The notes under the pieces are model-generated. The model saw only the letters and a list, made by a program, of their open reading frames with translations. It was not told where the DNA came from and ran no database searches. A stretch of DNA of 64,000 nt. Source: Palsa-1439 sp050015495 (GTDB lineage: Bacteria > Verrucomicrobiota > Verrucomicrobiia > Palsa-1439). Shown in pieces: positions 8,092 through 17,325 of the stretch. Both the position numbers and the translations under genes were made by a program. Location of the stretch: the NCBI GenBank assembly GCA_050015495.1, contig JBEKBH010000003.1, positions 62,001 to 126,000 of the forward strand, read 5' to 3'. Each line of letters begins with the position of its first letter. The stretch's first letter is position 1.

Positions 8092-9867
8092 CTACACGCG
8101 CGGCAGGGTGAAAAAAAACGTGCTGCCCTTTTCAATCTGGCTTTCGGCCCAGACACGACCGCCGTGGGATTGGACGATGTGTTTGACGATCGAAAGGCCG
8201 AGACCCGTGCCGCCCAGTTCACGGCTGCGCGCTTTATCGACGCGGTAAAAGCGCTCGAAAACGTGGGGCAGGTGTTCCAGCGCGATGCCGGCGCCGTCGT
8301 CGGCGACGGCCGTTTCGATCGCGCCGTCCTTTTCCACCGCCAGAATCGTCACATGACCGCCGGTCTGCGTGTATTTGATGGCATTGTCGAGCAGGTTGAA
8401 GAGGACCTGATGCAGGCGCTGGGCGTCGGCACGGACGGCGGGAAGCTGCTCGGGAATCTTCAGCGAAATGGTGATCGCTCTCTCTTGCGCCTGGCGCGTC
8501 AGCTCGTCAAGAACCGATTGGGCAGCCGCCCGCATCGATACCGGCTCGAAGTTGAGGCGGGCCTGCTGCGATTCCAGCGCCGAGATGCTCAATAAATCCG
8601 CAATCAGCGCCTCGAGCCGGCGCGAGTGGCGCTGGATCGTATGCAGAAACTGACGCGTCGTCTCCGCGTCAGGGGGTTGATCGTCGAGCAGGGTTTCCAC
8701 GTATCCCTTGATGATCGAGAGCGGAGTGCGCAGTTCGTGACTGACATTGGCGACGAATTCCTTCCGCGTATTCTCAAATTGCCGCATGCGGGTGATGTCG
8801 TGGAACACGATGATCACGCCTGTCACCGCGCCGTGACTGCCCTGCAGACGCGTGGCGCTCAACTCGTACGTGCGTTCGTTGGGCGTTAGGAACGACAGTT
8901 CGCGCGCCGAGACGTCGCCGTCCTGAATCACTTCGCCTACCAATTCCTGCAGGGGAACATTTCGGAACGCCTCCAGCACCGTTTTCCCGATGGTCTCTTC
9001 CGTGATGCCGAATTGGTGCCGTAACGCCTGGTTCGTGAGGCGAATCCGGCCGTCAGGACGGGCCACGAGCACGCCTTCGGTCATACCGGCCAGAATCGCG
9101 CTGAGATCGGCCTTTTCTTCACTGAGCTCGCGGATGCGCGCTTCCAGTTGCGACGACATTTGGTTCAACGCGGTCGCCAGTTCGCCCAGTTCGCCGTGGG
9201 CCCGATACGGCGCTTTCTCGGTGAAATCCCCGTGCGCCATCCGCCCGGCGGCTTTCTGCATCTGCAAAATGGGGCGGGTCACGCGCCGCGACAGCCAGAA
9301 CAAAATCGGGATGACGGCAAGGCCAACCGCCAGGATGGACACACTCACGGTGTGGAGCACCCGCGCCGTGGTTTGCTGGATTTCCACCAGCGGCATCGCC
9401 ACGCGCACGATTCCGACGACCTTGTCGTCCCGAACCGGCAGGGCCACGTACAGCAGATTGACGCCAATGGTATCACTCTTGCGGGTGGCGCTGCCGATGC
9501 CTTCGTGAAGGGCCTGTTGAACTTCGGGCCGTTGCAGGTGGTTCTCGATGTTTTTCAGATCGCTTTCCGGCTTGTCGGATTCCCCGACGACGGTCCCGTC
9601 GCGGGTGATTACCGTGACGCGCAGGCCGGTCTGCTTCGCCAGATCGTGGCTGAGCCGATTGATGTCGGCGAGGGTTGTGGTTCGCGTCCGGAGTTCCGAT
9701 TCGAACACGTCGCGCGTGACGTAGGCGTCGCGCTGGAGATCCGACTCGATTTGGCGCACCAAATAGGGCGGCAACGTCAGGCGAATGGCCACATACACCA
9801 CCAGCAGCAAATCCCCCAGCAGGATCGCCAACCCGAGGAACCATTTTGATGGCAGCGAGAGTTTCAC
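8092..9867 (-). CDS. phoR: Phosphate regulon sensor histidine kinase PhoR
   Basis: 591 residues. Membrane spans at about 9-30 and 174-195 flank a periplasmic domain of about 140 residues. They are followed by HAMP (about 196-248), PAS (about 255-360), the dimerisation/phospho-acceptor helix with H377 (VSHELRTPL), and an HATPase domain with FNLLDNAIKYT and GTGLGLSIVKHIV. This is the layout of long PhoR/PnpS kinases with a true extracytoplasmic domain, unlike the short E. coli PhoR. The start appears to be GTG at 9867. The surrounding pst, phoU and phoB genes fix the role in phosphate sensing. Confidence 0.92.
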   Translation of the reverse strand: MKLSLPSKWFLGLAILLGDLLLVVYVAIRLTLPPYLVRQIESDLQRDAYVTRDVFESELRTRTTTLADINRLSHDLAKQTGLRVTVITRDGTVVGESDKPESDLKNIENHLQRPEVQQALHEGIGSATRKSDTIGVNLLYVALPVRDDKVVGIVRVAMPLVEIQQTTARVLHTVSVSILAVGLAVIPILFWLSRRVTRPILQMQKAAGRMAHGDFTEKAPYRAHGELGELATALNQMSSQLEARIRELSEEKADLSAILAGMTEGVLVARPDGRIRLTNQALRHQFGITEETIGKTVLEAFRNVPLQELVGEVIQDGDVSARELSFLTPNERTYELSATRLQGSHGAVTGVIIVFHDITRMRQFENTRKEFVANVSHELRTPLSIIKGYVETLLDDQPPDAETTRQFLHTIQRHSRRLEALIADLLSISALESQQARLNFEPVSMRAAAQSVLDELTRQAQERAITISLKIPEQLPAVRADAQRLHQVLFNLLDNAIKYTQTGGHVTILAVEKDGAIETAVADDGAGIALEHLPHVFERFYRVDKARSRELGGTGLGLSIVKHIVQSHGGRVWAESQIEKGSTFFFTLPRV

Positions 9868-9971
9868 GCGTCTGGCGCAATACGATAGCGGACAACGTGC
9901 ATTGTTTCAACGAAATCGGGCGAAGTGGCATTATGGGCCTGAGCAACTTGTTGCTATTCCGTCGGAATTTC

Positions 9972-9989
9972 GTTACACAATCGTCATCA
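9972..9989 (+). promoter_or_regulatory. Possible Pho box upstream of the DUF47-Pit operon
   Basis: GTTACACAATC followed by GTCATC gives two half sites 11 nt apart, directly before the AGGAGA ribosome site of the DUF47 gene. The second half is weaker than in the pstS and phoB sites. Confidence 0.4.
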
Positions 9990-10001
9990 GGAGAGGGCCC
10001 C

Positions 10002-10628
10002 ATGCTGAAGCGATGGATTCCACAGGAGTACAATTTTTTTGAGTCGTTCGACCAGGCAACCAGGCATGCCGTCAGTGCTGCGAAACTGTTGTTAAGGCTG
10101 ACCGAGCACTATGACGACGCCGATCCCATCGCGCGCGAACTGAACGGCATCGAACACGCCTGCGACGACGTGGCCCACCGCACGATGGAACAGTTGAACA
10201 AGTCTTTCATCACGCCGCTCGACCGGGAAGACATTCACGTCATGATCCTCCGCATCGATGATGTCGTGGACCTGACCAACGCCGCCGCCAATCGCATGGC
10301 GTTTTTCGGTATCCAAAAGCCCACGCAGCATTCGGTCAACCTCGCCAAACAGGTCGTGCGCGGGTGTGAAAAACTGGCCGAAGCCGTCCATGGCATGCGC
10401 TCGGCGAAGAACTACGAGCAGGTGATGCAAGATTGCATTACCGTGCACGAAGTGGAAAACGCGGCGGACGACATTCTGCATGCCGCGCTGGCCGAGTTGT
10501 TTGCAAAAGAGAAAAACGCCATCGAAGTCATCAAGTGGAAGGACATCTACGAGACGATGGAGAAAATCACCGATCGTCTGGAAGACGTGGCCAACGTGCT
10601 CCAGGGGGTCATCGTCAAGATGAGTTGA
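10002..10628 (+). CDS. DUF47 / PhoU-like protein partnered with Pit
   Basis: 208 residues, helical, with PhoU-like features (HDxxD-type motifs such as LNGIEHACDDVAHR, HEVENAADDIL and TDRLEDVANVL). DUF47 proteins commonly sit directly upstream of low-affinity Pit transporters and are thought to control them, as seen here. ATG 10002 has AGGAGA seven bases upstream. The Pit gene starts 22 nt downstream. Longer in-frame sequence upstream overlaps the phoR promoter and is not included. Confidence 0.9.
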   Translation: MLKRWIPQEYNFFESFDQATRHAVSAAKLLLRLTEHYDDADPIARELNGIEHACDDVAHRTMEQLNKSFITPLDREDIHVMILRIDDVVDLTNAAANRMAFFGIQKPTQHSVNLAKQVVRGCEKLAEAVHGMRSAKNYEQVMQDCITVHEVENAADDILHAALAELFAKEKNAIEVIKWKDIYETMEKITDRLEDVANVLQGVIVKMS

Positions 10629-10650
10629 GCGACGGCGACAGGAGAGCTGA

Positions 10651-11706
10651 ATGTCCGCGTTTCTTTCCGACCTGCTTCACATCGTCCAGAATCCCTACAT
10701 TGCCCTGATCTTCTTCACGGCGCTCGTGTTCGATTTCATCAATGGGTTCCACGACTCGGCCAATTCGATTGCCACGATTGTCAGCACGCGCGTATTGCGG
10801 CCGTTTCAAGCGGTGGTCTGGGCGGCGTGGTGGAACTTCGCGGCGGCATGGTTTTTCGGGGTGCACGTGGCCAACGCTGTCGCCACGTGGGTGCACGCGG
10901 ATTACGTGACGGTCGAGGTGATCTTTGCCGGGTTGCTCGGCGCGATCGTGTGGAATCTCATTACGTGGTACGGCGGGCTGCCATCGAGTTCCTCGCACGC
11001 GTTACTCGGGGGATTCGGCGGCGCCGCCATCGTTCACGCGGGAACGTGGACCGGGGTGCTTCACACAGCGAAGGTAATTTCCACGGTGGAATTTATCGTG
11101 ATTGCGCCCCTGATCGGTTTGGCGCTGGGCCTGTTGTTTACCTTTGTCGTCATGTGGACGTTTCGGAAGGTGGCCCCGATCAAGATCGACCGCTGGTTCC
11201 GCGTTGCCCAACTCGGTTCCGCCGCGGCCTACAGCCTGGGTCACGGCACAAACGACGCGCAAAAAACCATGGGGATCGTCGCCGCGCTGTTGTACGCCAG
11301 CATCTGGAAGAGCCAACAGGCCGCGTTTGCCTCGGGCCAACTGCAATTCCCATTCTGGATCGTTCTGGTTTGTCATCTGGCGATCGGTCTCGGCACCATG
11401 GCGGGCGGTTGGCGAATTGTGAAGACGATGGGTATGAAGATCACGAAACTGCGCCCCTACGATGGCGCGTGCGCGGAACTGGCGGCGGCCACGTCGCTCT
11501 TCGCGTCGGCGTCGATGGGAATCCCCGTCAGCACCACGCACACGATTACGGGCGCGATTGTCGGCGTCGGGGCGGTCCACCGCCTGTCCGCCGTTCGTTG
11601 GGGGGTGGCGCGCCGCGTCGTGTGGGCGTGGGTGTTGACCATCCCATGTTCGGCCGCGGTCGCAGCCGTGGTCTACCAGCTTTTCGCGCTACTGCACCAT
11701 GGATAA
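10651..11706 (+). CDS. pit: Low-affinity inorganic phosphate transporter (PiT family)
   Basis: 351 residues with about ten membrane spans. It carries both inverted PiT signatures: GFHDSANSIATIVSTRVL near the N-terminus and GHGTNDAQKTMGI in the second half, and ends in STTHTITGAIVGVG. It imports metal-phosphate in exchange with the proton gradient. AGGAG precedes the ATG. It forms an operon with the DUF47 protein and converges on phoB with only 3 nt between the stops. Confidence 0.94.
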   Translation: MSAFLSDLLHIVQNPYIALIFFTALVFDFINGFHDSANSIATIVSTRVLRPFQAVVWAAWWNFAAAWFFGVHVANAVATWVHADYVTVEVIFAGLLGAIVWNLITWYGGLPSSSSHALLGGFGGAAIVHAGTWTGVLHTAKVISTVEFIVIAPLIGLALGLLFTFVVMWTFRKVAPIKIDRWFRVAQLGSAAAYSLGHGTNDAQKTMGIVAALLYASIWKSQQAAFASGQLQFPFWIVLVCHLAIGLGTMAGGWRIVKTMGMKITKLRPYDGACAELAAATSLFASASMGIPVSTTHTITGAIVGVGAVHRLSAVRWGVARRVVWAWVLTIPCSAAVAAVVYQLFALLHHG

Positions 11707-11709
11707 TTC

Positions 11710-12396
11710 TCAGGGCGCGTCCGCGAAGCGGTACCCGACACCGCGCACGGTCTCAACGTAGTCAGCAGCCTTGCCCAGTTTTTCGCGCAGCCGGCGCATA
11801 TGCGTGTCCACCGTTCGCGTGTCCACGTCGCCCTCATAACCCCACACATCCGTCAACAGTCGGTCGCGTGACTGCACGCGTCCGCGCCGCTCCAGCAAGG
11901 TGGTCAGCAACTTGAATTCCGTGGCCGTCAATTCGACAACTTTGCCTTTGAGCGTGACCTCGTGCTTGGCAATGTCCACGGTGATATCGGCGAACTTGAG
12001 AATCTCGGCGGGGGCGGTTTTGCCGCTGGCCCGACGCAGGACGCCCTTGACCCGCAGCGCCATCTCGCGGGGACTGAACGGTTTGGTCACGTAGTCGTCC
12101 GCGCCAAGTTCCAACCCCACGACGCGATCCACTTCCTCGGCCTTGGCCGTGAGCATGATGATCGGGATGTGGGTGGTCTTGGGGTCAGCCTTCAAATGAC
12201 GGCACACCTCGGTGCCGTCCATTTGCGGCAGCATCAGGTCCAACACGATCAGGGACGGGACTTCATCGCGCGCCTTTTGCAGCGCCGTAACGCCGTCGCG
12301 CGCGGTGATGGTTTTATACCCCGCCTTCTGGAGATTGTAGACCAGCAGGTCGAGCACGTCTGGCTCATCATCGACAATCAGAATTGATTCCGGCAT
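11710..12396 (-). CDS. phoB: Phosphate regulon response regulator PhoB
   Basis: 228 residues: receiver domain with DD at 9-10, phospho-acceptor D53 (LDLMLPQMDG) and K in YVTKPFSPRE; then an OmpR/PhoB winged helix (ELTATEFKLLTTLLERRGRVQSRDRLL, VDTHMRRLREKLG, VRGVGYRF). It would bind the GTAAC-type direct repeats found in this island. Two pairs of such repeats lie immediately upstream of its own gene, pointing to autoregulation. It is separated from phoR by the Pit operon. Confidence 0.93.
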   Translation of the reverse strand: MPESILIVDDEPDVLDLLVYNLQKAGYKTITARDGVTALQKARDEVPSLIVLDLMLPQMDGTEVCRHLKADPKTTHIPIIMLTAKAEEVDRVVGLELGADDYVTKPFSPREMALRVKGVLRRASGKTAPAEILKFADITVDIAKHEVTLKGKVVELTATEFKLLTTLLERRGRVQSRDRLLTDVWGYEGDVDTRTVDTHMRRLREKLGKAADYVETVRGVGYRFADAP

Positions 12397-12405
12397 GGCG
12401 GCATT

Positions 12406-12457
12406 CTGTAACGAATCTGTAACGCCCAGACAACGCCGGGGTTACAAATGCGTTACG
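12406..12457. promoter_or_regulatory. Two Pho boxes in the phoB promoter, facing each other
   Basis: CTGTAAC occurs at 12406 and 12417 on the + strand (11-nt period). Further up, GTTAC at 12441 and 12452 is the same core on the minus strand, again 11 nt apart. The two pairs point in opposite directions with about 17 nt between them. Confidence 0.75.
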
Positions 12458-12553
12458 AGACTCAATTTATGATCGCGCCCTCCAAGGCCGACCGAGCGCG
12501 CGGCGGCGTCTCCCGGCCCGTCCGTGGCTGTAAATCCCGCAGCCAGTTATTTA

Positions 12554-12949
12554 TCACAGCCGGAACGTGTGGGGAAGTAATTCCGAAAGCAGATGGATAT
12601 GAATCCGCTTTGGGTTTCGCGAATCGGCGCAGATGACGACCATCTCGCCGAACTCGGCCAACACCTGGCGGCAGGCGCCGCACGGGCTGAGCGACGCGCT
12701 GGGGGCGACGACCGCAAGCGCCTGAAACCGGCGATGCCCCTCGCTGACGGCCTTTCCGACCGCGACACGTTCGGCGCAGTTGGTCAACCCGTAGCTGGCG
12801 TTCTCGACATTGACGCCCGTGTACACTTTTCCGCTCTTCGTCAGGAGCGCCGCGCCGACGCGAAATTTCGAATACGGAGCATGGGCGTTCCGCCGCGCTG
12901 CCGCGGCGGCGGCAATCAGTTTGCGGAACCTGGGCGAAGTGGACTTCAC
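12554..12949 (-). CDS. cdd: Cytidine deaminase
   Basis: 131 residues, the length of the small tetrameric class. The zinc and catalytic residues are C58 and E60 (NCAERVA) with C90 and C93 (PCGACRQ). Converts cytidine and deoxycytidine to uridine forms. The start is a GTG whose last bases overlap the TGA of the purine phosphorylase gene (GTGA), so the genes are coupled. Last gene of a nucleoside salvage operon. Confidence 0.95.
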   Translation of the reverse strand: MKSTSPRFRKLIAAAAAARRNAHAPYSKFRVGAALLTKSGKVYTGVNVENASYGLTNCAERVAVGKAVSEGHRRFQALAVVAPSASLSPCGACRQVLAEFGEMVVICADSRNPKRIHIHLLSELLPHTFRL

Positions 12950-13761
12950 AGCGACCCGATGAATTCGGTCAGGAGTTTTGCCAGTTTGCCCTGCGCGGCC
13001 CGGCCCACTTCCAGGACTTCATCGTGGGAAAGTTTCTTGCTGGAGATGCCGGCCGCGAGGTTGGTGATGCAGGAGACGCCGGCGACCTCGATGTTGTGAT
13101 AGCGCGCCACGATGACTTCGGGCACGGTGCTCATCCCCACGGCGTCGGCGCCGATCCAGGCGAACGCCTTGATCTCGGCGGGCGTTTCGTAACTCGGCCC
13201 CGTCGTGGCCAGATAGACGCCGCGCCAGATGGGTATCTGTTGCTTTTCCGCGGCGGTGTCGAGTTTCTCGCGTAACCGCGGCGAGTAGGCCTGCGTCATG
13301 TCGATGAATTTGACGCCCCCGTCGCCGTTGACGCCGCCGATAAGCGGGTTGATCCCCATGTGGTTGATATGGTCTTCGATGACCATGAGGTCGCCGGGTT
13401 TGTACTGGGGATTGATGCCGCCGGCGGCATTCGTGACGATCAAGATTTTCACTCCGAGCGCGTCGACCACATTGATGGGATACACGATCTCGGCGGGACT
13501 GCGCCCTTCGTAGCAGTGGAACCGTCCGCTGAGCACCATCAGTTTTTTGCCCGCCCACTCGCCGAAGATCATCTGCCCGGCATGACCGGCGACCGTCGGT
13601 TTGGGAAAATGCGGAATGTCGGTGTAGGGGATGACGACCGGTTTGGCAACGCCCTGCGTGATGCCCCCCAGTCCCGAGCCCACCACCAACGCGGCGTCCG
13701 GCTTGAACCCGGCCAGCTTGGCATCCAGAAAGTCTTTCGTCTCTTTTACGTTCGCCATCAT
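12946..13761 (-). CDS. Purine-nucleoside phosphorylase (trimeric, PNP/MTAP family)
   Basis: 271 residues. Family landmarks GSGLGG, GRFHCYEG, VTNAAGGIN and GPSYETPAEI are present, as is the VGMSTVPEVIVARY motif near the base-binding loop. Splits purine nucleosides with phosphate to free base and (deoxy)ribose-1-phosphate. The operon partner enzymes handle pyrimidines. The start is ATG 13761 or 13758. Confidence 0.95.
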   Translation of the reverse strand: MMANVKETKDFLDAKLAGFKPDAALVVGSGLGGITQGVAKPVVIPYTDIPHFPKPTVAGHAGQMIFGEWAGKKLMVLSGRFHCYEGRSPAEIVYPINVVDALGVKILIVTNAAGGINPQYKPGDLMVIEDHINHMGINPLIGGVNGDGGVKFIDMTQAYSPRLREKLDTAAEKQQIPIWRGVYLATTGPSYETPAEIKAFAWIGADAVGMSTVPEVIVARYHNIEVAGVSCITNLAAGISSKKLSHDEVLEVGRAAQGKLAKLLTEFIGSL

Positions 13762-13774
13762 CGGAATGGATCCC

Positions 13775-15091
13775 TCACTCGATCTTCTGCACGATCAACG
13801 GCAGCCGCGCGGCCACGGGCTTGTCCTCGATCTTGTAGGCGTGTTGCACCATGCCTTCGGCCTCGGCAGCGCGCGTCGCATCGTTGTAATGCATGATCAT
13901 CAACGGTTCGCCTGCCGTCACGGCATCGCCGATCTTCTTCGGCTGTTCGAAACCGACGGCAAAATCAATCTTATCGGCCGAAACTTTGCGTCCGCCGCCG
14001 AGCGCGATCACGGCGTAGCCGATCTGGTCGCATTCGATCGCTTGCACGACGCCGGATTTCGGGGTGGCAATCGGCCGGGTCTGTTTGGCCGCCGGCAATC
14101 TCTTCACATCATCACACACACGGGAATCGCCGCCCTGCGCGGCGATCATCTCGGCGAATTTCCGCAACGCTTCGCCGCTGGCGAGCTTCTTTTGCAGCAT
14201 TTGCCGGGCGTCTGCAACATTTTTCGCCACGCCCGCCATGAGCAACATCTCAGCGGAAAGGGCGAGGGTGACTTGCATCAAGTCATCGGCTTGGGCCGAA
14301 CCGTTCATAATCTCGATGCACTCGCGCACTTCGAGAGCGTTCCCGATCTTTTGACCGAGCGGCTGGTTCATGTCCGTTTGCAGTGCGCACACCTTTTTGC
14401 CGTAGCGCTTTCCGACCTCGACCATCGCCCGGGCCAGTTCCGCAGACGTCTCGCGTGTCCGCATAAACGCGCCGCTGCCCCATTTCACATCGAGCACGAG
14501 GCCGTCCACATTTTCCGCCAATTTTTTGCACATGATGCTGGCAACGATGAGCGGAAGGCACGAAACGGTAGCGGTGACATCGCGCAGCGCGTACAGCTTC
14601 TTATCGGCAGGAGCGATTTCGGCGGTTTGGCCGATCATGCAGCAGCCGACCTTGTCCGTGACGTGCTGGAACTCGTCGAGCGAAAGATTGACGTTGAAAC
14701 CGGAAATGCTTTCGAGTTTGTCGAGCGTCCCGCCCGTCGGGCCGAGTCCGCGCCCCGAAATCATCGGCACTCTCACGCCGCAAGAGGCCACGAGCGGGGC
14801 GATGATCAATGATGTCTTGTCGCCAATGCCGCCCGTGCTGTGTTTGTCGGCGTAGAACAGGCCGGCGCGCCGTTTCCATTCGACGATCTTACCGCTCGCG
14901 ATCATTGCGCGGGTCAGCCACATCGTCTCGTCGAAATTCATCCCTTGGAAGCAAATCGCCATAGCGAGAGCCGACATCTGGTAATCGGGAAGTTCGCCGC
15001 TGGTGAACCCGTTGACGAAGAAACGGATTTCCTCTTCGGTCAGCGCCTGTCCATCGCGCTTCTTCTGGATGATTTGTGCAGGGAGAAGCAT
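13775..15091 (-). CDS. Pyrimidine-nucleoside (thymidine) phosphorylase
   Basis: 438 residues. The signature KHSTGGIGDKTSL (phosphate-binding) and GRGLGPTGGTLDKLESI are intact, and the C-terminal alpha/beta domain is present. Cleaves thymidine and/or uridine with phosphate, feeding (deoxy)ribose-1-phosphate into central metabolism. First gene of the operon with the purine phosphorylase and cytidine deaminase. Whether it is DeoA-like or the broader Pdp type cannot be told by eye. Confidence 0.94.
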   Translation of the reverse strand: MLLPAQIIQKKRDGQALTEEEIRFFVNGFTSGELPDYQMSALAMAICFQGMNFDETMWLTRAMIASGKIVEWKRRAGLFYADKHSTGGIGDKTSLIIAPLVASCGVRVPMISGRGLGPTGGTLDKLESISGFNVNLSLDEFQHVTDKVGCCMIGQTAEIAPADKKLYALRDVTATVSCLPLIVASIMCKKLAENVDGLVLDVKWGSGAFMRTRETSAELARAMVEVGKRYGKKVCALQTDMNQPLGQKIGNALEVRECIEIMNGSAQADDLMQVTLALSAEMLLMAGVAKNVADARQMLQKKLASGEALRKFAEMIAAQGGDSRVCDDVKRLPAAKQTRPIATPKSGVVQAIECDQIGYAVIALGGGRKVSADKIDFAVGFEQPKKIGDAVTAGEPLMIMHYNDATRAAEAEGMVQHAYKIEDKPVAARLPLIVQKIE

Positions 15092-15195
15092 TTGAGCTAT
15101 CAGCTTCGGAATTGAAGTTCCGTACGGAATGTGGCACGCTGCATTTCAGAAGCCGATTCTAAGGCGACCTGCGAAAATGGCAATGGAATTACGCT

Positions 15196-17256
15196 TCAGG
15201 TATTGACCGTCAACATCTCCGCAAACTTCTTGTACAGCGATTTCAATTTATCGAGGTAGTAATCGATGTTTTCGTCGCGGCGTGCGGGGTTGAATTCGGC
15301 GACGAGCTTGCAGTTGTCGTAGACACTGACGCGTTTGCCGTCGCCAGTGACGTAGTAAGTGATCTGGTCGCCGGGCTGGTAATTGCGGCCTGATTTCAGG
15401 GCCAATTCATAGGCAGCGCTGCGGTTGCGGGCGGACTGCGCAATCTTCTGCCGGTAAACGTCGAGCGTGTCCTGGAGCGTCTCGGTCTTGGCGAGCATGT
15501 CGATAAGAAACTGGCCGCGCTCGATCTTCTGGCAATACTCCTCGTAGAGTTGCGGCACCTTCTTCGCTTCGCCCCGGAGCGCGAGCGTCAGCATTTCTTC
15601 GAGGAACTGGCGCTGGAATTTTTCCAGGCCGCGCGAGCGGAGCGCGGAGCCGGTCACGTGGAGTTTTCCCTCGCTGTCCAGCAACGCGTAATTCTTCATC
15701 TTGTAGCTGAACATCGCGGGGAACTGCCCGTCGATTTCGACATCGACGCCCTTGGGCAGCGCTTCCTGCAGTTCGCGCTCCAGTGTTTTGGGGTCGGCCT
15801 TTTGTGGCGGCACGAAATACAAGCCGTCGGTGTCGATTTCGATGACGCGGGCGCCGCGTTTCTGCAGCCAATCGAGCATCATCTTGAGCGTTTCCCGGCC
15901 TTTGGCGGTGACTTCCTCGGCGGCGCTGAAATCGCCGAAGTGCGCCTGCGAGAACCCGAGATAGCCGTAGAACGAGTTGATGAGGATCTTGAAGGTCTGT
16001 TGCATCGCGTCGAGGTGCCGACGCTGCGTCTCGTCCGTTGCGGTTTTGGCGTCCGCTTTGGCTTTTAGTCGGAACTGGCGCAGGTCGCGGAGCAGCGGCA
16101 GGAACAGGTTCAGCTCGTCGCCGCGCGGTTTGATGTCGAACGCGAGCATCAGCGACGGGTACAGCGATTGCGCGTCGCAATGCCACACGTCGCGGATGAT
16201 GCCTTCGTGAAACAGGTCCGTGTAACCGCCCGCAAACGGACGCGGTTCGCCGAACTGGGGGATGGTGTGACGCTGGTGCAGGTATTCGCGGAGGAAGAGC
16301 GCATCGATCTTCGTCGCGTTGCCGCGCACGACAACGTCCTGGTAGTTGTACGGGAAGACCTGGGCCTGGACGAAGTAGCTCGGGCTGAGCAGGTCGCTGA
16401 TCCGTCGCACAGCCACCGCGCCGGATTCCTGGATGCCGAAATGCGCGGCGACCTCGGCGAGATCGAAGCCCTCCAGTTCGCGCGTGGAGACATCGTAAAA
16501 CACGGCGAGCAGGAACGTATCGACGACGTGCCGCCCGTGGATCTCATGTTTCGGGTACTGGATCGTGCGCTCGGCGATTTGGACGCGTGATTGTCGGGAG
16601 CCGAGCACGGAGCCGTCGCGCCCGAGTTTCAACGGCACACGGGCGGCGCGGGCGCGCGCCGTGAGTTGCGTCAATGCCGCGCGAAAAATATCGTGGCCTT
16701 CGATTACATCGGGGTCGCGTTCCCGGATGGTCTCTACGAACTTCTTGAGAATCTGGGCTTCCGTTCCGGTGAGCTCCAATTGTCTGCCCCGGTTATCACA
16801 AACCTGCACGGCCTGCAACGTGTTGTCAACGGCGGTCACGACCGCCAATTGGAGGCGGTTGATCTGATCGAAGCGCAACCCCTTGAACGACGTGCGGCCG
16901 GTCGCCATGAGATATTGTTGTACAGGATCGTTGACGGCGAAGCACAGGGCGGGACCGAGGAATTTGCGTGCCTGCTGAAAATCCGTCCACGATTGGAATT
17001 TCGCCAGGAATTTTAACTGGCCGTGGCCTTCCAGCGGCAGGTACTCGACCTTGCGATCGAACCCCTGCAAGTAGACCTGCTCGGGGAGCCAGAGGAACGG
17101 TTGGAACGGCTGCGTTTCGGCGGCCAATTTGCCATCGAGCCGGCGGAAGACGGTGATTTGCGAATCGCCTGCGGGTTTGGCGCAGACGATGGATGATGTA
17201 TCGTCGCGCCCGAACAGCAGCCGGTTCCCGACGAAGGGTGCCGCGCTCGGTTTCAC
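15196..17256 (-). CDS. Family-B DNA polymerase with degraded exonuclease motifs
   Basis: 686 residues, shorter than the roughly 780 of E. coli Pol II. Polymerase motif A is CDAQSLYPSLM (360-370), motif B KILINSFYGYLG (423-434), and motif C DTDG (475-478, where Ser is usual after DTD). In the 3'-5' exonuclease domain Exo I is LRFDQINRL near 127-135, lacking the D-x-E pair. Exo II reads EGHDIFRAAL near 186-195, where related proteins carry NxF-FD. Polymerisation is likely intact but proofreading is doubtful. The start is apparently GTG. It has no obvious operon partners; the gene upstream ends behind a terminator-like hairpin. Confidence 0.88.
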   Translation of the reverse strand: MKPSAAPFVGNRLLFGRDDTSSIVCAKPAGDSQITVFRRLDGKLAAETQPFQPFLWLPEQVYLQGFDRKVEYLPLEGHGQLKFLAKFQSWTDFQQARKFLGPALCFAVNDPVQQYLMATGRTSFKGLRFDQINRLQLAVVTAVDNTLQAVQVCDNRGRQLELTGTEAQILKKFVETIRERDPDVIEGHDIFRAALTQLTARARAARVPLKLGRDGSVLGSRQSRVQIAERTIQYPKHEIHGRHVVDTFLLAVFYDVSTRELEGFDLAEVAAHFGIQESGAVAVRRISDLLSPSYFVQAQVFPYNYQDVVVRGNATKIDALFLREYLHQRHTIPQFGEPRPFAGGYTDLFHEGIIRDVWHCDAQSLYPSLMLAFDIKPRGDELNLFLPLLRDLRQFRLKAKADAKTATDETQRRHLDAMQQTFKILINSFYGYLGFSQAHFGDFSAAEEVTAKGRETLKMMLDWLQKRGARVIEIDTDGLYFVPPQKADPKTLERELQEALPKGVDVEIDGQFPAMFSYKMKNYALLDSEGKLHVTGSALRSRGLEKFQRQFLEEMLTLALRGEAKKVPQLYEEYCQKIERGQFLIDMLAKTETLQDTLDVYRQKIAQSARNRSAAYELALKSGRNYQPGDQITYYVTGDGKRVSVYDNCKLVAEFNPARRDENIDYYLDKLKSLYKKFAEMLTVNT

Positions 17257-17274
17257 ATCGGCACTATAGCAGAA

Positions 17275-17308
17275 ACGGCCTGTTCCGAAAAATTTCGGGA
17301 CAGGCCGT
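17275..17308 (-). terminator. Long near-perfect hairpin between the exported protein gene and polB
   Basis: ACGGCCTGTTCCGAAA pairs with TTTCGGGACAGGCCGT across a 2-nt centre, with one G-T pair. On the minus strand it follows the stop at 17326 and is trailed by TTTCTGC, a weak U tract. It probably ends the exported-protein transcript. Confidence 0.6.
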
Positions 17309-17325
17309 GCAGAAAAGCGTTTGCG

